From contig CAMPCR010000004.1 in the NCBI GenBank assembly GCA_946646575.1, positions 1 to 35,787 of the forward strand: DNA of 35,787 nucleotides, written 5' to 3'. Below the pieces are notes generated by a model. That model had not been told where the DNA came from, did no database searches, and worked only from the letters and a program-made list of their open reading frames with translations. The position numbers and the translations under genes were made by a program. The stretch comes from UBA3222 sp002363035 (GTDB lineage Bacteria; Verrucomicrobiota; Verrucomicrobiia; Opitutales; UBA9783). Below, piece by piece: positions 1 to 7,490 of the stretch; the first letter of the stretch is position 1, and each line of letters begins with the position of its first letter.

Positions 1-184
1 TTCGAATATCTAAATAATCTCTCGAAAAACATAATCTTATAAAATCATCTTACGGTACAATATCATGGGGTTAAAAGTCAATAAATGGCATGTAACATCT
101 CATAATTATACTATCACTTTTGTATTGTTAAAAACATTCAATTTTGTTTCAATAAGTGCACTTAATAATGCCAACGACATAGAT

Positions 185-1531
185 ATGCCTTCTCAGAAAA
201 ACTCGATCCCTTGTTCAACTGTTTGCGATCCCACCGAAATCAACCGTCAATACCGCTATTGGCGTTTTCGGCTGACGTATGCGCTGATTGTCGGCTACGC
301 CGCATACTATCTGGTGCGGCAGAATTTCACAATGTTGCGTACGTCCGACAAGTGTCCCTTTTCGATGGAGGCGATCGGTTGGGCGTTTTCGGCGTTCTCC
401 GTCGTCTATGGTGTCTTTAAAATGGTGGCGGGCTCGATTTGCGATCGCTCCGATGCACGTTTGTTTATGCCCGTCGGATTGGCTTTGGCGGCGTGTTGCA
501 GTCTGTTGGCGGGTTGTTGGGAATCGTCCGTCGTTTTCGGCATTCTGTACGCAGTGAATGCCGTTTTTCAATCCATGGGGTGGCCGTCGGTATCGCGCAC
601 CCTCACGCAATGGTTCGGACCGCAGCAAATCGGCACGCGCTGGGGTATCATCAACTGTTCGCACCAAATCGGTTCGATTGTGGTGCTTGTCGGTGGTGCA
701 AAGTTGTTGGAATACGGCAGTTGGCGTTTGCTTTTCATTATTCCGGCAATTATCAGCCTTCTCTTCAGCCTTTGGGTCTGGGAACGGTTGCGCGATACGC
801 CGGAATCCATCGGTCTGCCGTCCGTCGAGGAATTTGAACATTTGCCGGTTGTAAAAACGGAAACTTCGGAGGATGCGAGCGACGAATCGTTCGGACAAAT
901 GTTTCGCAATCACATTTTGCACAACGGTCGCCTGTGGCTTGTGTGCATCGCGAATTTTTTTGTCTATTTTGTGCGATCGGGACTGCTCTGCTGGGGACCG
1001 GTACTCATCGTCCAAACGCAGAAGTGCACCGTCATGGAAGCCGGATTGAAGTTTGCCGGAACCGAAGTCGGCGGTTTGTTCGGCGGTCTGTTTATCGGCT
1101 GGTTCACGGATAAATTCATGCATACGAAGCGCGGTTTGTGCGGGTGCCTCATGATGATGCTGATGGGTGTCGTGATGGGATTTTATTGGGCATGCAACAC
1201 CGTTTGGCAAGAAACGCTCGGGCAAATTTTCGTTACCTGCCGTTGGGTCGATTACCTCTTTTGGTTTTGCGTCGGCTTCTTCGTCTACGGCTCGCAGGTG
1301 CTCGGCGGGTTATCGGGTGCGGAATTCGGTTCCAAGAAAGCCGCGGCAACGGGTGCGGCGATGACGGGCACTTTCGGGTATCTGGCGGCATCCGCCAGCG
1401 GCATCGGTCTTGTCAAACTCTCCGATGTGTACGGTTGGCAGTCGGTGTACTTAACATTTCTCGTTGCTTCTTTTCTCGGCGGTTTATTCTTTATGCTGAC
1501 GCTGAAAAAGCCCAAACAGGGAAGGCGTTAG
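185..1531 (+). CDS. uhpC: UhpC/GlpT-family organophosphate:phosphate antiporter (MFS)
   Basis: An inner-membrane major facilitator protein predicted to exchange sugar phosphate or glycerol phosphate for inorganic phosphate. From the ATG at 185 it is 448 aa with about 12 hydrophobic segments, the usual family length. TM1 carries YYLVRQNF, whose Arg falls at residue 45, as in GlpT R45. The second half has FVYFVRSGLLCWGP, matching the GlpT R269 region. These two arginines bind phosphate in the family. An in-frame ATG at 65 would add 40 residues without family similarity, so I prefer 185, but no good Shine-Dalgarno decides it. A UhpC-like antiporter together with the nucleotide translocase at 17425 is typical of intracellular bacteria. 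The exact substrate (glucose-6-P, glycerol-3-P or a sensor role) is not determinable here. Confidence 0.88.
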   Translation: MPSQKNSIPCSTVCDPTEINRQYRYWRFRLTYALIVGYAAYYLVRQNFTMLRTSDKCPFSMEAIGWAFSAFSVVYGVFKMVAGSICDRSDARLFMPVGLALAACCSLLAGCWESSVVFGILYAVNAVFQSMGWPSVSRTLTQWFGPQQIGTRWGIINCSHQIGSIVVLVGGAKLLEYGSWRLLFIIPAIISLLFSLWVWERLRDTPESIGLPSVEEFEHLPVVKTETSEDASDESFGQMFRNHILHNGRLWLVCIANFFVYFVRSGLLCWGPVLIVQTQKCTVMEAGLKFAGTEVGGLFGGLFIGWFTDKFMHTKRGLCGCLMMMLMGVVMGFYWACNTVWQETLGQIFVTCRWVDYLFWFCVGFFVYGSQVLGGLSGAEFGSKKAAATGAAMTGTFGYLAASASGIGLVKLSDVYGWQSVYLTFLVASFLGGLFFMLTLKKPKQGRR

Positions 1532-1584
1532 CGGGTTGGATTGCGTACAGGGATTGTCTGTTATCCATTTATCCCGGTCTCCGC

Positions 1585-1858
1585 TCCCAATTTCATCACG
1601 ATTTTCCAATGCGATCTTCTAAGCTACGACGCACCGAATCTTCATCTTCGCGTTTGTTGTTCCAAAGGCATCTACATTCGATCCTTAGCGCACGACATCG
1701 GCGCAAAACTTAACTGCGGCGGGCATTTAGCGCAATTACGCCGCACACACAGCGGCATTTTCTCCGTCGATCGAGCCGTTCCGCTCGATGCGTTGCTTGA
1801 AGAGCCCGCGTTATTGAGGCAGTATCTTGTACCGGCGGAAGATTTTAACGGGCAATAA
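1585..1858 (+). pseudogene. truB: truB 3' remnant (tRNA pseudouridine-55 synthase, C-terminal part only)
   Basis: The open frame at 1541-1858 contains CSKGIYIRSLAHDIG and CGGHLAQLRRTHSG, the characteristic motifs of the C-terminal half of TruB's catalytic domain. Similarity begins around 1590, just after the transporter stop at 1531. The N-terminal half, with the catalytic Asp motif (GxxD), is absent, because the upstream DNA encodes the intact C-terminus of the antiporter. No convincing start or ribosome binding site exists. Only about 90 codons of a normal 230-300 remain, so the fragment should be catalytically dead. It probably results from a deletion or rearrangement. A functional truB may exist elsewhere in the genome. 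Confidence 0.8.
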
Positions 1859-2063
1859 TAAAGAGAACTCTCGCAAATTTATTGCCCCGCTTTACTCCTT
1901 AATGTCTTTTTTCCTTGCCCTCCGCTTCTATTTAGTATAAAAGCATCCTAGAGTCCTAAAACCTCGCTTCAGCCGTAAGAGACGGACGGCTCCCTTTTGT
2001 ATCCCTACCTCCACTTCTATACCCTCCGCAAGTTTTTTTTAAAAAAGTGTAAAAAAGCTTGAC

Positions 2064-2091
2064 AGAAAAAACCTCTCTGGTGTTAGAGAGG
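2064..2091 (-). terminator. Rho-independent terminator (minus strand)
   Basis: A perfect 7-bp stem, CCTCTCT (2072-2078) with AGAGAGG (2085-2091), has a 6-nt loop. Read on the minus strand it is followed by six T residues (2071-2066). The TAA stop of the minus-strand frame 2083-2520 lies inside the hairpin, which ties the terminator to that frame. Confidence 0.65.
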
Positions 2092-2520
2092 ATGTCGGAA
2101 AATTGTTCTGATTTTTGTTGTTTCGCCGATGCCGGCGAAATTTGTCGACCGGATGTGCGAAAAAATGACGGACTTATAACCGTCGTTGCGGAAAACACCC
2201 GTAAACGGGATTGTTTTTCTTACCGAAGAGAAAAAGACGGCCATATCGTCTTCGAGCAATTTGAAACCGGAAAGGTTATGCGTTTGCTCATCGTTACGCA
2301 TGACGCCTTCCGATTTTACCTCGGAAGCTTCCTTATTGAATGCGACCGAGAGGATATAATCACCCTTTGCCGCGGTGACGTGCATGCAAATTTGCATGTT
2401 CATGCCGATACGACCGTTGAGATCGAAAAAGGGCAAAAAACTCACTGCAAACAACTTCGTGCTCCAAAATGCACACAACTTCTTGATTAACAGAACCATT
2501 ATCGCGCAATCCATCGTCAT
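2083..2520 (-). CDS. Hypothetical protein, possibly exported
   Basis: An open frame of about 145 aa read from ATG at 2520. The N-terminus is basic then hydrophobic (MVLLIKKLCAF, LFAVSFLPFF), a possible signal or anchor, and the rest is polar. I recognise no family. The best support is its 3' end, where the TAA lies inside a minus-strand rho-independent terminator. Against it, there is no clear Shine-Dalgarno, the frame stays open upstream to 2970 under another gene, and a hairpin sits just before the start (2531-2551). An opposing plus-strand frame (2059-2490) is open too, but it begins inside the terminator and looks less likely. The locus could be a decayed gene. Confidence 0.35.
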   Translation of the reverse strand: MTMDCAIMVLLIKKLCAFWSTKLFAVSFLPFFDLNGRIGMNMQICMHVTAAKGDYILSVAFNKEASEVKSEGVMRNDEQTHNLSGFKLLEDDMAVFFSSVRKTIPFTGVFRNDGYKSVIFSHIRSTNFAGIGETTKIRTIFRHPL

Positions 2521-2530
2521 CAAAAATTGC

Positions 2531-2551
2531 GGAACCGTTAAAGGCGGTTCC
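2531..2551. repeat. Inverted repeat, possible minus-strand terminator or attenuator
   Basis: GGAACCG (2531-2537) and CGGTTCC (2545-2551) are perfect 7-bp arms around a 7-nt loop. On the minus strand the hairpin is followed by GCAATTTTT directly before the ATG at 2520. It could terminate or attenuate minus-strand transcription, or act as an operator for the divergent gene starting at 2593. Confidence 0.4.
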
Positions 2552-2592
2552 GGGGAAACTTGTTCGCATAACGGATATTTTATGGAAAATCT

Positions 2593-3816
2593 ATGTCTGA
2601 ATCTATGAATAAATATCATAAATGTATACAGGAACTCGGCAGATCTATGCCGGGTTGGGTTAAGGTCGGAGCGCTCGCCATGGGCGTCGGCGTAGGTATG
2701 GGTGGTGTCCACGTGCCGGGAGGAGGGCTGAGTAAGATCTGGGCCGGAAATTGGCATATTACGGTAAGTAAGGATGGGGCGAACGGAAAAAAAATAGAGG
2801 TTAGGGATGCAGAGGAAAATGTGTTGGATGAGGTGAGGTATGCAATAGTCAAGGATGAAATCAATGGACATTATAGGATGGAGGTTATCCAATCGTCTTT
2901 TATGACTGTCATAAATTCGTTTGTTACCGATAACACGGGGCGAGTGTTTTTCGATGTGGGGACTTTTCATTTTGCCAGTGGTAAGGGTGATCGTCTTGAA
3001 ATTAGCGGTGGTTCGAAAGATGATAGTTTATATGTGTGCAACACAGATGTTTTGGTTCGTGATGGTTTAAAAGCTTCGATTTTTTGTGTAGAGCGTTGTA
3101 ATTTTTTTGAAAATCTTTCGGAAATATCCGCAGATGTTGTTGTACTTGGACGGTGCACGAAGTTTCGTAACTATATTTTATCTTCGGATGTGCTTTGCCT
3201 CTTTGAGGCGTGTGTAGAGAATCGTGGAAAGATAACCACTAGGATTTTAAACTATAAAGATACAGGAAAAATCGTAAATGTTGGAGATGGTATATTATCT
3301 TTGCGAAATAATACTAAGTTTTCTCTTCTTAGTCGATTAGATTGGTCTTCCTCTAGCGGTACTATCCAAAGAGGCATTACTGGTATTCCTAATGCAGGAT
3401 GGTTGACATACGATGAAAAAGGTAGTGTGCCTTTTTTTAATGCCAAAGGTGATGTTTTTATGGAAGAGGATGGTAATGTGCCATTTGTGCATTTTCGCAA
3501 TACGGGGGATTGGTATTTTTTTGCCTTTTTACCTATCACCAACGGAAAGGATCTTTGTGTAGCGAGTTATCCTTTGTTACAAGTACGCAATGGCAAAGAT
3601 TCTCTATTATATGAAACGATCGGGTATACGCCTAAATTGACAAGTTACGTTAATACGATTTTTGTGGGTAAAATATCCTTAAAAGAAAAGGATGATTTGA
3701 AATGCAGGTTTGCATTTACAAGGGCATGTGGTTCTTACGGTGGTTCTGTTGTTGTTGGGGTGGATGTAGGCGAATCAATCGTTTATTTACTCCCAAAGGA
3801 AAAGACAGTAGAGTAA
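2593..3816 (+). CDS. Unrecognised surface or exported-type protein, 407 aa
   Basis: No family is recognised. From ATG 2593 (alternative ATG 2608) the N-terminus is basic, followed by a Gly/Val/Met-rich hydrophobic stretch (WVKVGALAMGVGVGMGG), which could be an atypical export signal or membrane anchor. The remainder is rich in short alternating hydrophobic and polar segments with many Val, Gly, Asn and Asp residues, as expected for an all-beta or beta-helix-like protein. About nine cysteines are scattered through it. It is visibly more AT-rich than the housekeeping genes further along. No Shine-Dalgarno is visible before either ATG. It lies 19 nt before the ATG of the next secreted-protein gene at 3836, in the same orientation, so the two may belong together. 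A host-directed or surface role is inference only. Confidence 0.7.
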   Translation: MSESMNKYHKCIQELGRSMPGWVKVGALAMGVGVGMGGVHVPGGGLSKIWAGNWHITVSKDGANGKKIEVRDAEENVLDEVRYAIVKDEINGHYRMEVIQSSFMTVINSFVTDNTGRVFFDVGTFHFASGKGDRLEISGGSKDDSLYVCNTDVLVRDGLKASIFCVERCNFFENLSEISADVVVLGRCTKFRNYILSSDVLCLFEACVENRGKITTRILNYKDTGKIVNVGDGILSLRNNTKFSLLSRLDWSSSSGTIQRGITGIPNAGWLTYDEKGSVPFFNAKGDVFMEEDGNVPFVHFRNTGDWYFFAFLPITNGKDLCVASYPLLQVRNGKDSLLYETIGYTPKLTSYVNTIFVGKISLKEKDDLKCRFAFTRACGSYGGSVVVGVDVGESIVYLLPKEKTVE

Positions 3817-3830
3817 TTTTTTTGTATAAA
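3802..3830 (+). promoter_or_regulatory. Candidate promoter directly upstream of the 3836 start
   Basis: AAGACA (3802-3807, 4/6 to TTGACA), a 17-nt spacer, then TATAAA (3825-3830). The -10 hexamer ends five nt before ATG 3836, so transcription would begin at about the start codon. Confidence 0.45.
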
Positions 3831-3835
3831 TGTTT

Positions 3836-4657
3836 ATGAAACTCTTTCGTTTGTGTTGTCTTTGTTGGTGTGTTTCGTTGCTGGAGGTGACTGAAGGTTT
3901 TGCGGGAAATGATGGAGAAACTGTTGAGCATAGATATAAAGGGGGTGCATTTGTGAAGGGTGTTCGCCCGCTAACGACATCTCAAGATGGGGCGTATGTC
4001 TTGGGGATGGAAAAGGTTGGTGATATAAACGTTTTTTACATAAGCGGTCCTGAAGGTTTGTGTGGGATGACTTGCATAAGAACATTTCCAGATAATAGAC
4101 ACTTGCACATTATATCGGTAGGTGATATACGAAAGAACCATATTATGCCGGAGTATTATGCGGATCTGATGCTTCGAATGCCACGAAAGTGTCCCATTGA
4201 TTTTAGTTGGATACACCAGCACGACGGGGTGTATTTTAAACTTGGTAATCAACGTGTAGTGCGCGTAGAGGCTGGAGGTAAATGCGTAGTGATAAATGAT
4301 AATCCTCCGTATGAGGCGTTTAAGGGGGCAGGTATTTATGCCAATTTGGATAAACAAAACCAGCTCGTGTATACTTCTGGTTCGTCGGCGGGTGGCGTGA
4401 TACAATACAACAGTATACCGCAGATAGGGATAGGAAATAATTCTCGGGATAAACAGGAAAAGAAGGATAAACAGGAAAAGAAGGAAGGTGAGGCAGGGAA
4501 AGAGAAAACAGTTGAATCAAAGAAAGAGTCGAAGGAGGGGGAAATCGAGGTTAATCCTGATCTCGCAGAACAGTTGCCTGAAAAAGTTGATGCCAAGGAC
4601 TTCATAAATGCTGTGAAAGACAAAAATGGCGAAAATCTGTTTGACAACGGTGCCTAA
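3836..4657 (+). CDS. Secreted protein with Lys/Glu-rich tail (first part of a broken gene)
   Basis: Starting at ATG 3836 (ATG 3830 also in frame) there is a signal peptide, MKLFRLCCLCWCVSLLEVTE, with likely cleavage near GFAG. A folded-looking domain of about 170 residues follows, then a hydrophilic Lys/Glu-rich region. That region includes a tandem duplication of DKQEKK (18-bp DNA repeat at 4449-4484) and probably forms a disordered or coiled linker. The frame stops at TAA 4655-4657, but the same frame resumes immediately with similar acidic, Pro/Ser/Glu-rich sequence, and a third segment continues in another frame to 5753. I therefore read this as the N-terminal part of a gene that once encoded about 640 aa. 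The shortened product could still be secreted. No family is recognised. Confidence 0.65.
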   Translation: MKLFRLCCLCWCVSLLEVTEGFAGNDGETVEHRYKGGAFVKGVRPLTTSQDGAYVLGMEKVGDINVFYISGPEGLCGMTCIRTFPDNRHLHIISVGDIRKNHIMPEYYADLMLRMPRKCPIDFSWIHQHDGVYFKLGNQRVVRVEAGGKCVVINDNPPYEAFKGAGIYANLDKQNQLVYTSGSSAGGVIQYNSIPQIGIGNNSRDKQEKKDKQEKKEGEAGKEKTVESKKESKEGEIEVNPDLAEQLPEKVDAKDFINAVKDKNGENLFDNGA

Positions 4658-4987
4658 TTGCCTGTTGCAGACATCAAAATCGATGGTTTTCGTAAAGAAG
4701 AGGCGGCAAAGGAGGTCGATATTCAGCCTGTAACATCGAATGAACCCCAGGTCGCCACGGAGACAGAAAAGCCCTCGGAAACTCAAGAACCGGCTCGTTC
4801 GGTAGAAGAGAGTCCACTGGAAACACCGATGGAATCGCCATCCGTTGGAAATGAAACACCTTCTACACAGCAGATGCTTCAGGAAAGTTCAAGTGAATCG
4901 TCTGAACTTCGGGATTCTTATGTCAAGGATGAACCTGTAACATCGAATGAACCCCAGGTCGCAAGAAGAGCCGATCGTAGCCGCTGA
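4658..4987 (+). pseudogene. Middle segment of the broken secreted-protein gene
   Basis: Contiguous and in the same frame with the preceding coding region, separated only by the TAA at 4655-4657. There is no ribosome binding site for a new start; the first codon is TTG. The sequence is Glu/Ser/Pro/Thr-rich (SETQEPARSVEESPLETP), of low complexity and presumably disordered. It contains both copies of PVTSNEPQVA, encoded by the 29-bp direct repeat (4727-4755 and 4934-4962). Just after the second copy the frame runs into TGA at 4985-4987, while the acidic coding pattern continues one frame over. Removing one A from GCAAGAAGAG (4961-4970) would give VAEEPIVAAEN and join the two frames. Confidence 0.5.
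4727..4962 (+). repeat. Pair of 29-bp direct repeats
   Basis: The same 29 bases, starting CCTGTAACATCG and ending CCCAGGTCGC, occur at 4727-4755 and 4934-4962. The spacing is 207 bp, exactly 69 codons, so both encode PVTSNEPQVA in one frame. The second copy sits right at the frameshift, suggesting slippage or recombination between copies. Confidence 0.9.
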
Positions 4988-5753
4988 AAACTATGTTGAA
5001 AACGATCAAAGCAGTCGGGGTTTTCTTGATGAAATTCAATCGGAAAGAGCAAGTTCCGCGTCGTTAACTGATTCAGTAAGCGAGGGTTTGGGCGAAAATT
5101 CTTCCGTTCGTGATGATCTTGAAAAGGATTTTAATTCTTCGTCCGAACAATCGGATATCTCGTTTTTAAATGGACGGTTCGGGCAGCAAAATGAATTTGA
5201 AGGAGGAAGTTTGATGCCGAATAGCAGTGATAGGATGGAGCCATATCATTATGATTCACGGCACCATGAGCTGAGGGAAATCAATGTTCAACATGCGGAA
5301 GTTCCGAGTGCCTGGAGTGAGCGTCCTGATTTTGCTTCGAGCCCGACAGTTTCGTCTGCTTTGTTTCAGGTGGGTGGTATTAATAATAGTCCTAATTTTC
5401 CGTTAACAGACAGTAAAATGCCTTTAAAACAAAACGGAGCTGGGCATTCGAACGGATTTCCGCGGCTTGTTGAAAAAGGTGGTAAAAAATGGTTGGTAGT
5501 CGATGCACGCAAAATCTTTGTGCGAGCAGATCAGGCTCCGGCGAGTATGCAATTGGCTGGTGTGTCACAAGATACAAAGGAGCTGGATGTGCCCTCGCAT
5601 GGAGAAAGTACGAGTGCGTCTGAGGTTTTTTTCATGCATGAGACCTCAACCAGCATTACTTTGGGGCATTGTTTTTATACGTATATTTCCATGCCAAAGG
5701 GAATGGTGGCGCCTGAGAGAGTTGAGGCTTTGTTTGTGCCAGGCGTGAGGTAA
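4947..5753 (+). pseudogene. C-terminal segment of the broken secreted-protein gene
   Basis: This segment is open from ATG 4947, but that ATG lies within the repeat and is probably not a natural start. The first 170 or so residues are acidic, Ser/Asn-rich and of low complexity (EEPIVAAENYVEND). The last 100 or so (from about 5455: FPRLVEKGGKKWLVVDARKI) look like a folded domain that could be a binding or recognition module. A strong rho-independent terminator begins 25 nt after the TAG/TAA stops, so this is the natural 3' end of the transcription unit. If both lesions were repaired, the full protein would be signal peptide, domain, acidic linker and C-terminal domain. No family is recognised. 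It may also be expressed independently as a 268-aa product. Confidence 0.55.
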
Positions 5754-5777
5754 TAACAAGAACCATTGGTTGAAGTT

Positions 5778-5822
5778 ACAAAGGGTGTACGCAATATGCG
5801 CACCCTTTGTTCTTTTATATTT
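5778..5822 (+). terminator. Rho-independent terminator
   Basis: ACAAAGGGTG (from 5778) pairs with CACCCTTTGT (to 5810), and an inner CGC/GCG pairs with a 2-nt bulge around an AATAT loop. TCTTTTATATTTT follows. It lies just after the gene ending at 5753. Confidence 0.85.
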
Positions 5823-6126
5823 TGCTTTTTGGATAAATTTCTTCTGTTTTTTGTGTCAATTTTAGTGAAAAAGGGAATCTATTCTGGCTTAGGCGATTTG
5901 GCTTTTAAAAACATTTGCATTTGTGAAGTGAATTTCGAAATTTTACCTCAAATTTTTCTCGTCTCGGATGGCAACTTCATTGCCTCACCTTTTCTCGATA
6001 ATCCAGCTACTTTATTCGGAATTTTAAGAACATGCCTGAGTATAGTCAATGATATTAGTTTTGCGAAAGCCAAATAAATCGTCACAAATGAACGTGTACC
6101 AAACAACCTACACGATAGTGTAACTT
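5823..6126. other. Intergenic stretch without recognisable gene
   Basis: AT-rich DNA between the plus-strand terminator and the minus-strand exbD stop. Short open frames exist on both strands but lack starts and family motifs. A small dyad, TACAC-GATA-GTGTA (6109-6122), sits just past the exbD stop and might be a weak terminator. I see nothing else. Confidence 0.5.
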
Positions 6127-6564
6127 TTATTCCGCAACATTTGTCCCCACTCGTATCGCCCGATACCCGCATTTTCTGGTAACAGTCATAATTTGTAATA
6201 CGTACGCCAGCGGTAGACGTTCATCCGCCCGCAATAGAAGAGCATCATTTTTTTTCTTCGAAAACACTTGTTCCAGTTGTGAAAAATCGTACGGTCTGTG
6301 ATGAAAAAAAAGGCGTTTATCGGCATCGACAATCAAAATATCATCAACCGGGAGCGCGGTTCCGTATGCCAAAGCAATCGAAGTTTTCGGCAATTGCAAT
6401 TGTATTCCGGGCGGACAAAGCCATCGCGAGTTTAACAGAAGCAATCCGAAAGCCAATACAAGCAAGTTCATGTACGGCACCCATTGCAACGACAAGGTAT
6501 TTGCTTCGGAGAGTTCCAATTGTGCATTTAAACCCAAGGGTTCCAGGCTGTTAACGGCTTTCAT
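6127..6564 (-). CDS. exbD: ExbD/TolR-family biopolymer transport protein
   Basis: A 145-aa inner-membrane protein that, with ExbB/TolQ, couples proton motive force to outer-membrane functions. It has a short cytoplasmic N-terminus, one TM segment (VPYMNLLVLAFGLLLL, about residues 29-44), and a periplasmic domain ending in the ExbD-type pattern LRADERLPLAYVLQIMTVTRKCGYRAIRVGT. The start at ATG 6564 is chosen because AAGGAG lies 9-10 nt upstream and the TM position then fits the family. The canonical TM Asp is not obvious. An Asn (N33) occupies about the expected position, so function should be checked. It is the last gene of the bamD-exbB-small ORF-exbD cluster. Confidence 0.8.
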   Translation of the reverse strand: MKAVNSLEPLGLNAQLELSEANTLSLQWVPYMNLLVLAFGLLLLNSRWLCPPGIQLQLPKTSIALAYGTALPVDDILIVDADKRLFFHHRPYDFSQLEQVFSKKKNDALLLRADERLPLAYVLQIMTVTRKCGYRAIRVGTNVAE

Positions 6565-6596
6565 CAAAAATTTCTCCTTTTTTAAAAAACAATATC

Positions 6597-6833
6597 TTAA
6601 TAAATAACGACATTTCTCGTCATTTTTTCGTTGCAAACTCCGTATGCCGCTCGGTACTCCGCGCGGTTTTCGTATTCACGACCGTAGACGGAATAATCGA
6701 CATTTGCATGAATGATTTGCTTTTTAAAATTCTCCAAATCGCCTATCGATTCGGGCTTCGGATATTGACAGTAATACATTACCCCGAAGGAGCCCAAAAG
6801 TACGAACAATACCCACAAAATTTTGCTCTTCAT
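6597..6833 (-). CDS. Small membrane-anchored protein between exbB and exbD
   Basis: 78 aa: a basic start (MKSK), one hydrophobic segment (ILWVLFVLLGSFGVMYY), and a polar, Tyr-rich periplasmic tail (VYGREYENRAEYRAAYGVC). It starts 6 nt after the exbB stop with AAGG upstream and ends about 30 nt before exbD, so it is almost certainly cotranscribed with them. No family is recognised. The topology resembles a short single-pass accessory subunit or a reduced second ExbD-like anchor. Confidence 0.65.
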   Translation of the reverse strand: MKSKILWVLFVLLGSFGVMYYCQYPKPESIGDLENFKKQIIHANVDYSVYGREYENRAEYRAAYGVCNEKMTRNVVIY

Positions 6834-6839
6834 ATATTT

Positions 6840-7487
6840 TTAACCTTCGGAAGTTTCTGCTGTTTCTTCTTTTTTTACACAGGTTGTTTTTTGAAAAAAC
6901 AGCAACCATTCACCGGCAGTCCATTCCAAATCGAAAATCAGCAATCGTACGCGACCGTTTAGAAAATGATACGCGACGGTGAACAGTAACCGTTCCGAGA
7001 GCCCGACCAACGTCACTGCCAACGCGGAGGCAAACAGCGGCGCAACGCTTGTCAGGTATGTGTACGCCTGCAATTCGCCCAACCGCCAAAAACCTTTCAG
7101 AAGAAAAAAAACGGTTCCGATGAGTCCGACCAACGGCGCAATTTGTCCCATCATGTGCAACGATTCAATGCGTTTGCGCAACATCGGCAGTTCCAACAGG
7201 GCGTGTTGCCGCAGCATATCCTTCAAAACCAACGGCGGTTCGGAGCGATGCAACAGCGCCGCCCGCGTCAATCGCGCCACCGCACACGGCGTCTGTTCGC
7301 ACACCGACAGCGCTTCTTCATACCGTGACGCTTTGAGTAAATTTTCAACGCCGCTCACAAAGCGTTTCGGTTGAATGCGTCCTTTATGAAGAAAAATCAG
7401 ACGTTCGGTAAAAAATAAAAGCCCGAAAACCGCCAGCAGTCCGAGCGGATAAAGGAAAACATCGATGGTTTGTGCGAGTTCCCGCAT
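6840..7487 (-). CDS. exbB: MotA/TolQ/ExbB-family proton channel protein
   Basis: A 215-aa inner-membrane protein with an N-terminal TM (VFLYPLGLLAVFGLLFF), a cytoplasmic loop with alternating Arg/Glu/Leu helices, and the two family TMs near the C-terminus. The signature IAPLVGLIGTVFFLLKGF is followed by SVAPLFASALAVTLVGLS, containing the conserved Thr/Ala-rich pore-lining motifs. It forms the proton-conducting pentamer with ExbD. The ATG at 7487 lies 3 nt after the bamD stop, so the two are translationally close. The association with bamD and exbD indicates an envelope energy-transduction unit (Tol-Pal or TonB type). No TonB, TolA or TolB lies in this window. Confidence 0.9.
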   Translation of the reverse strand: MRELAQTIDVFLYPLGLLAVFGLLFFTERLIFLHKGRIQPKRFVSGVENLLKASRYEEALSVCEQTPCAVARLTRAALLHRSEPPLVLKDMLRQHALLELPMLRKRIESLHMMGQIAPLVGLIGTVFFLLKGFWRLGELQAYTYLTSVAPLFASALAVTLVGLSERLLFTVAYHFLNGRVRLLIFDLEWTAGEWLLFFQKTTCVKKEETAETSEG

Positions 7488-7490
7488 GCA

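Noticed and set aside
215..1225. Long minus-strand open frame opposite the UhpC gene
   Set aside because: Composition is Arg/His/Gln-rich with no motif, and it lies fully antisense to a clear transporter.
1138..1713. Plus-strand open frame spanning the transporter and truB remnant
   Set aside because: Shadow frame of the transporter; Arg-rich and without family signal.
2059..2490. Plus-strand frame of 143 codons
   Set aside because: Begins inside a minus-strand terminator, has no ribosome binding site and no recognisable family; the minus-strand frame has better support.
4449..4484. Tandem 18-bp repeat considered as a CRISPR or mobile-element trace
   Set aside because: Only two copies, in frame and encoding DKQEKK twice; it is protein low complexity. 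No CRISPR array, transposase or integrase was seen anywhere in the window.
5766..6077. Plus-strand frame of 103 codons
   Set aside because: Starts within the terminator hairpin of the preceding gene and has no motif.
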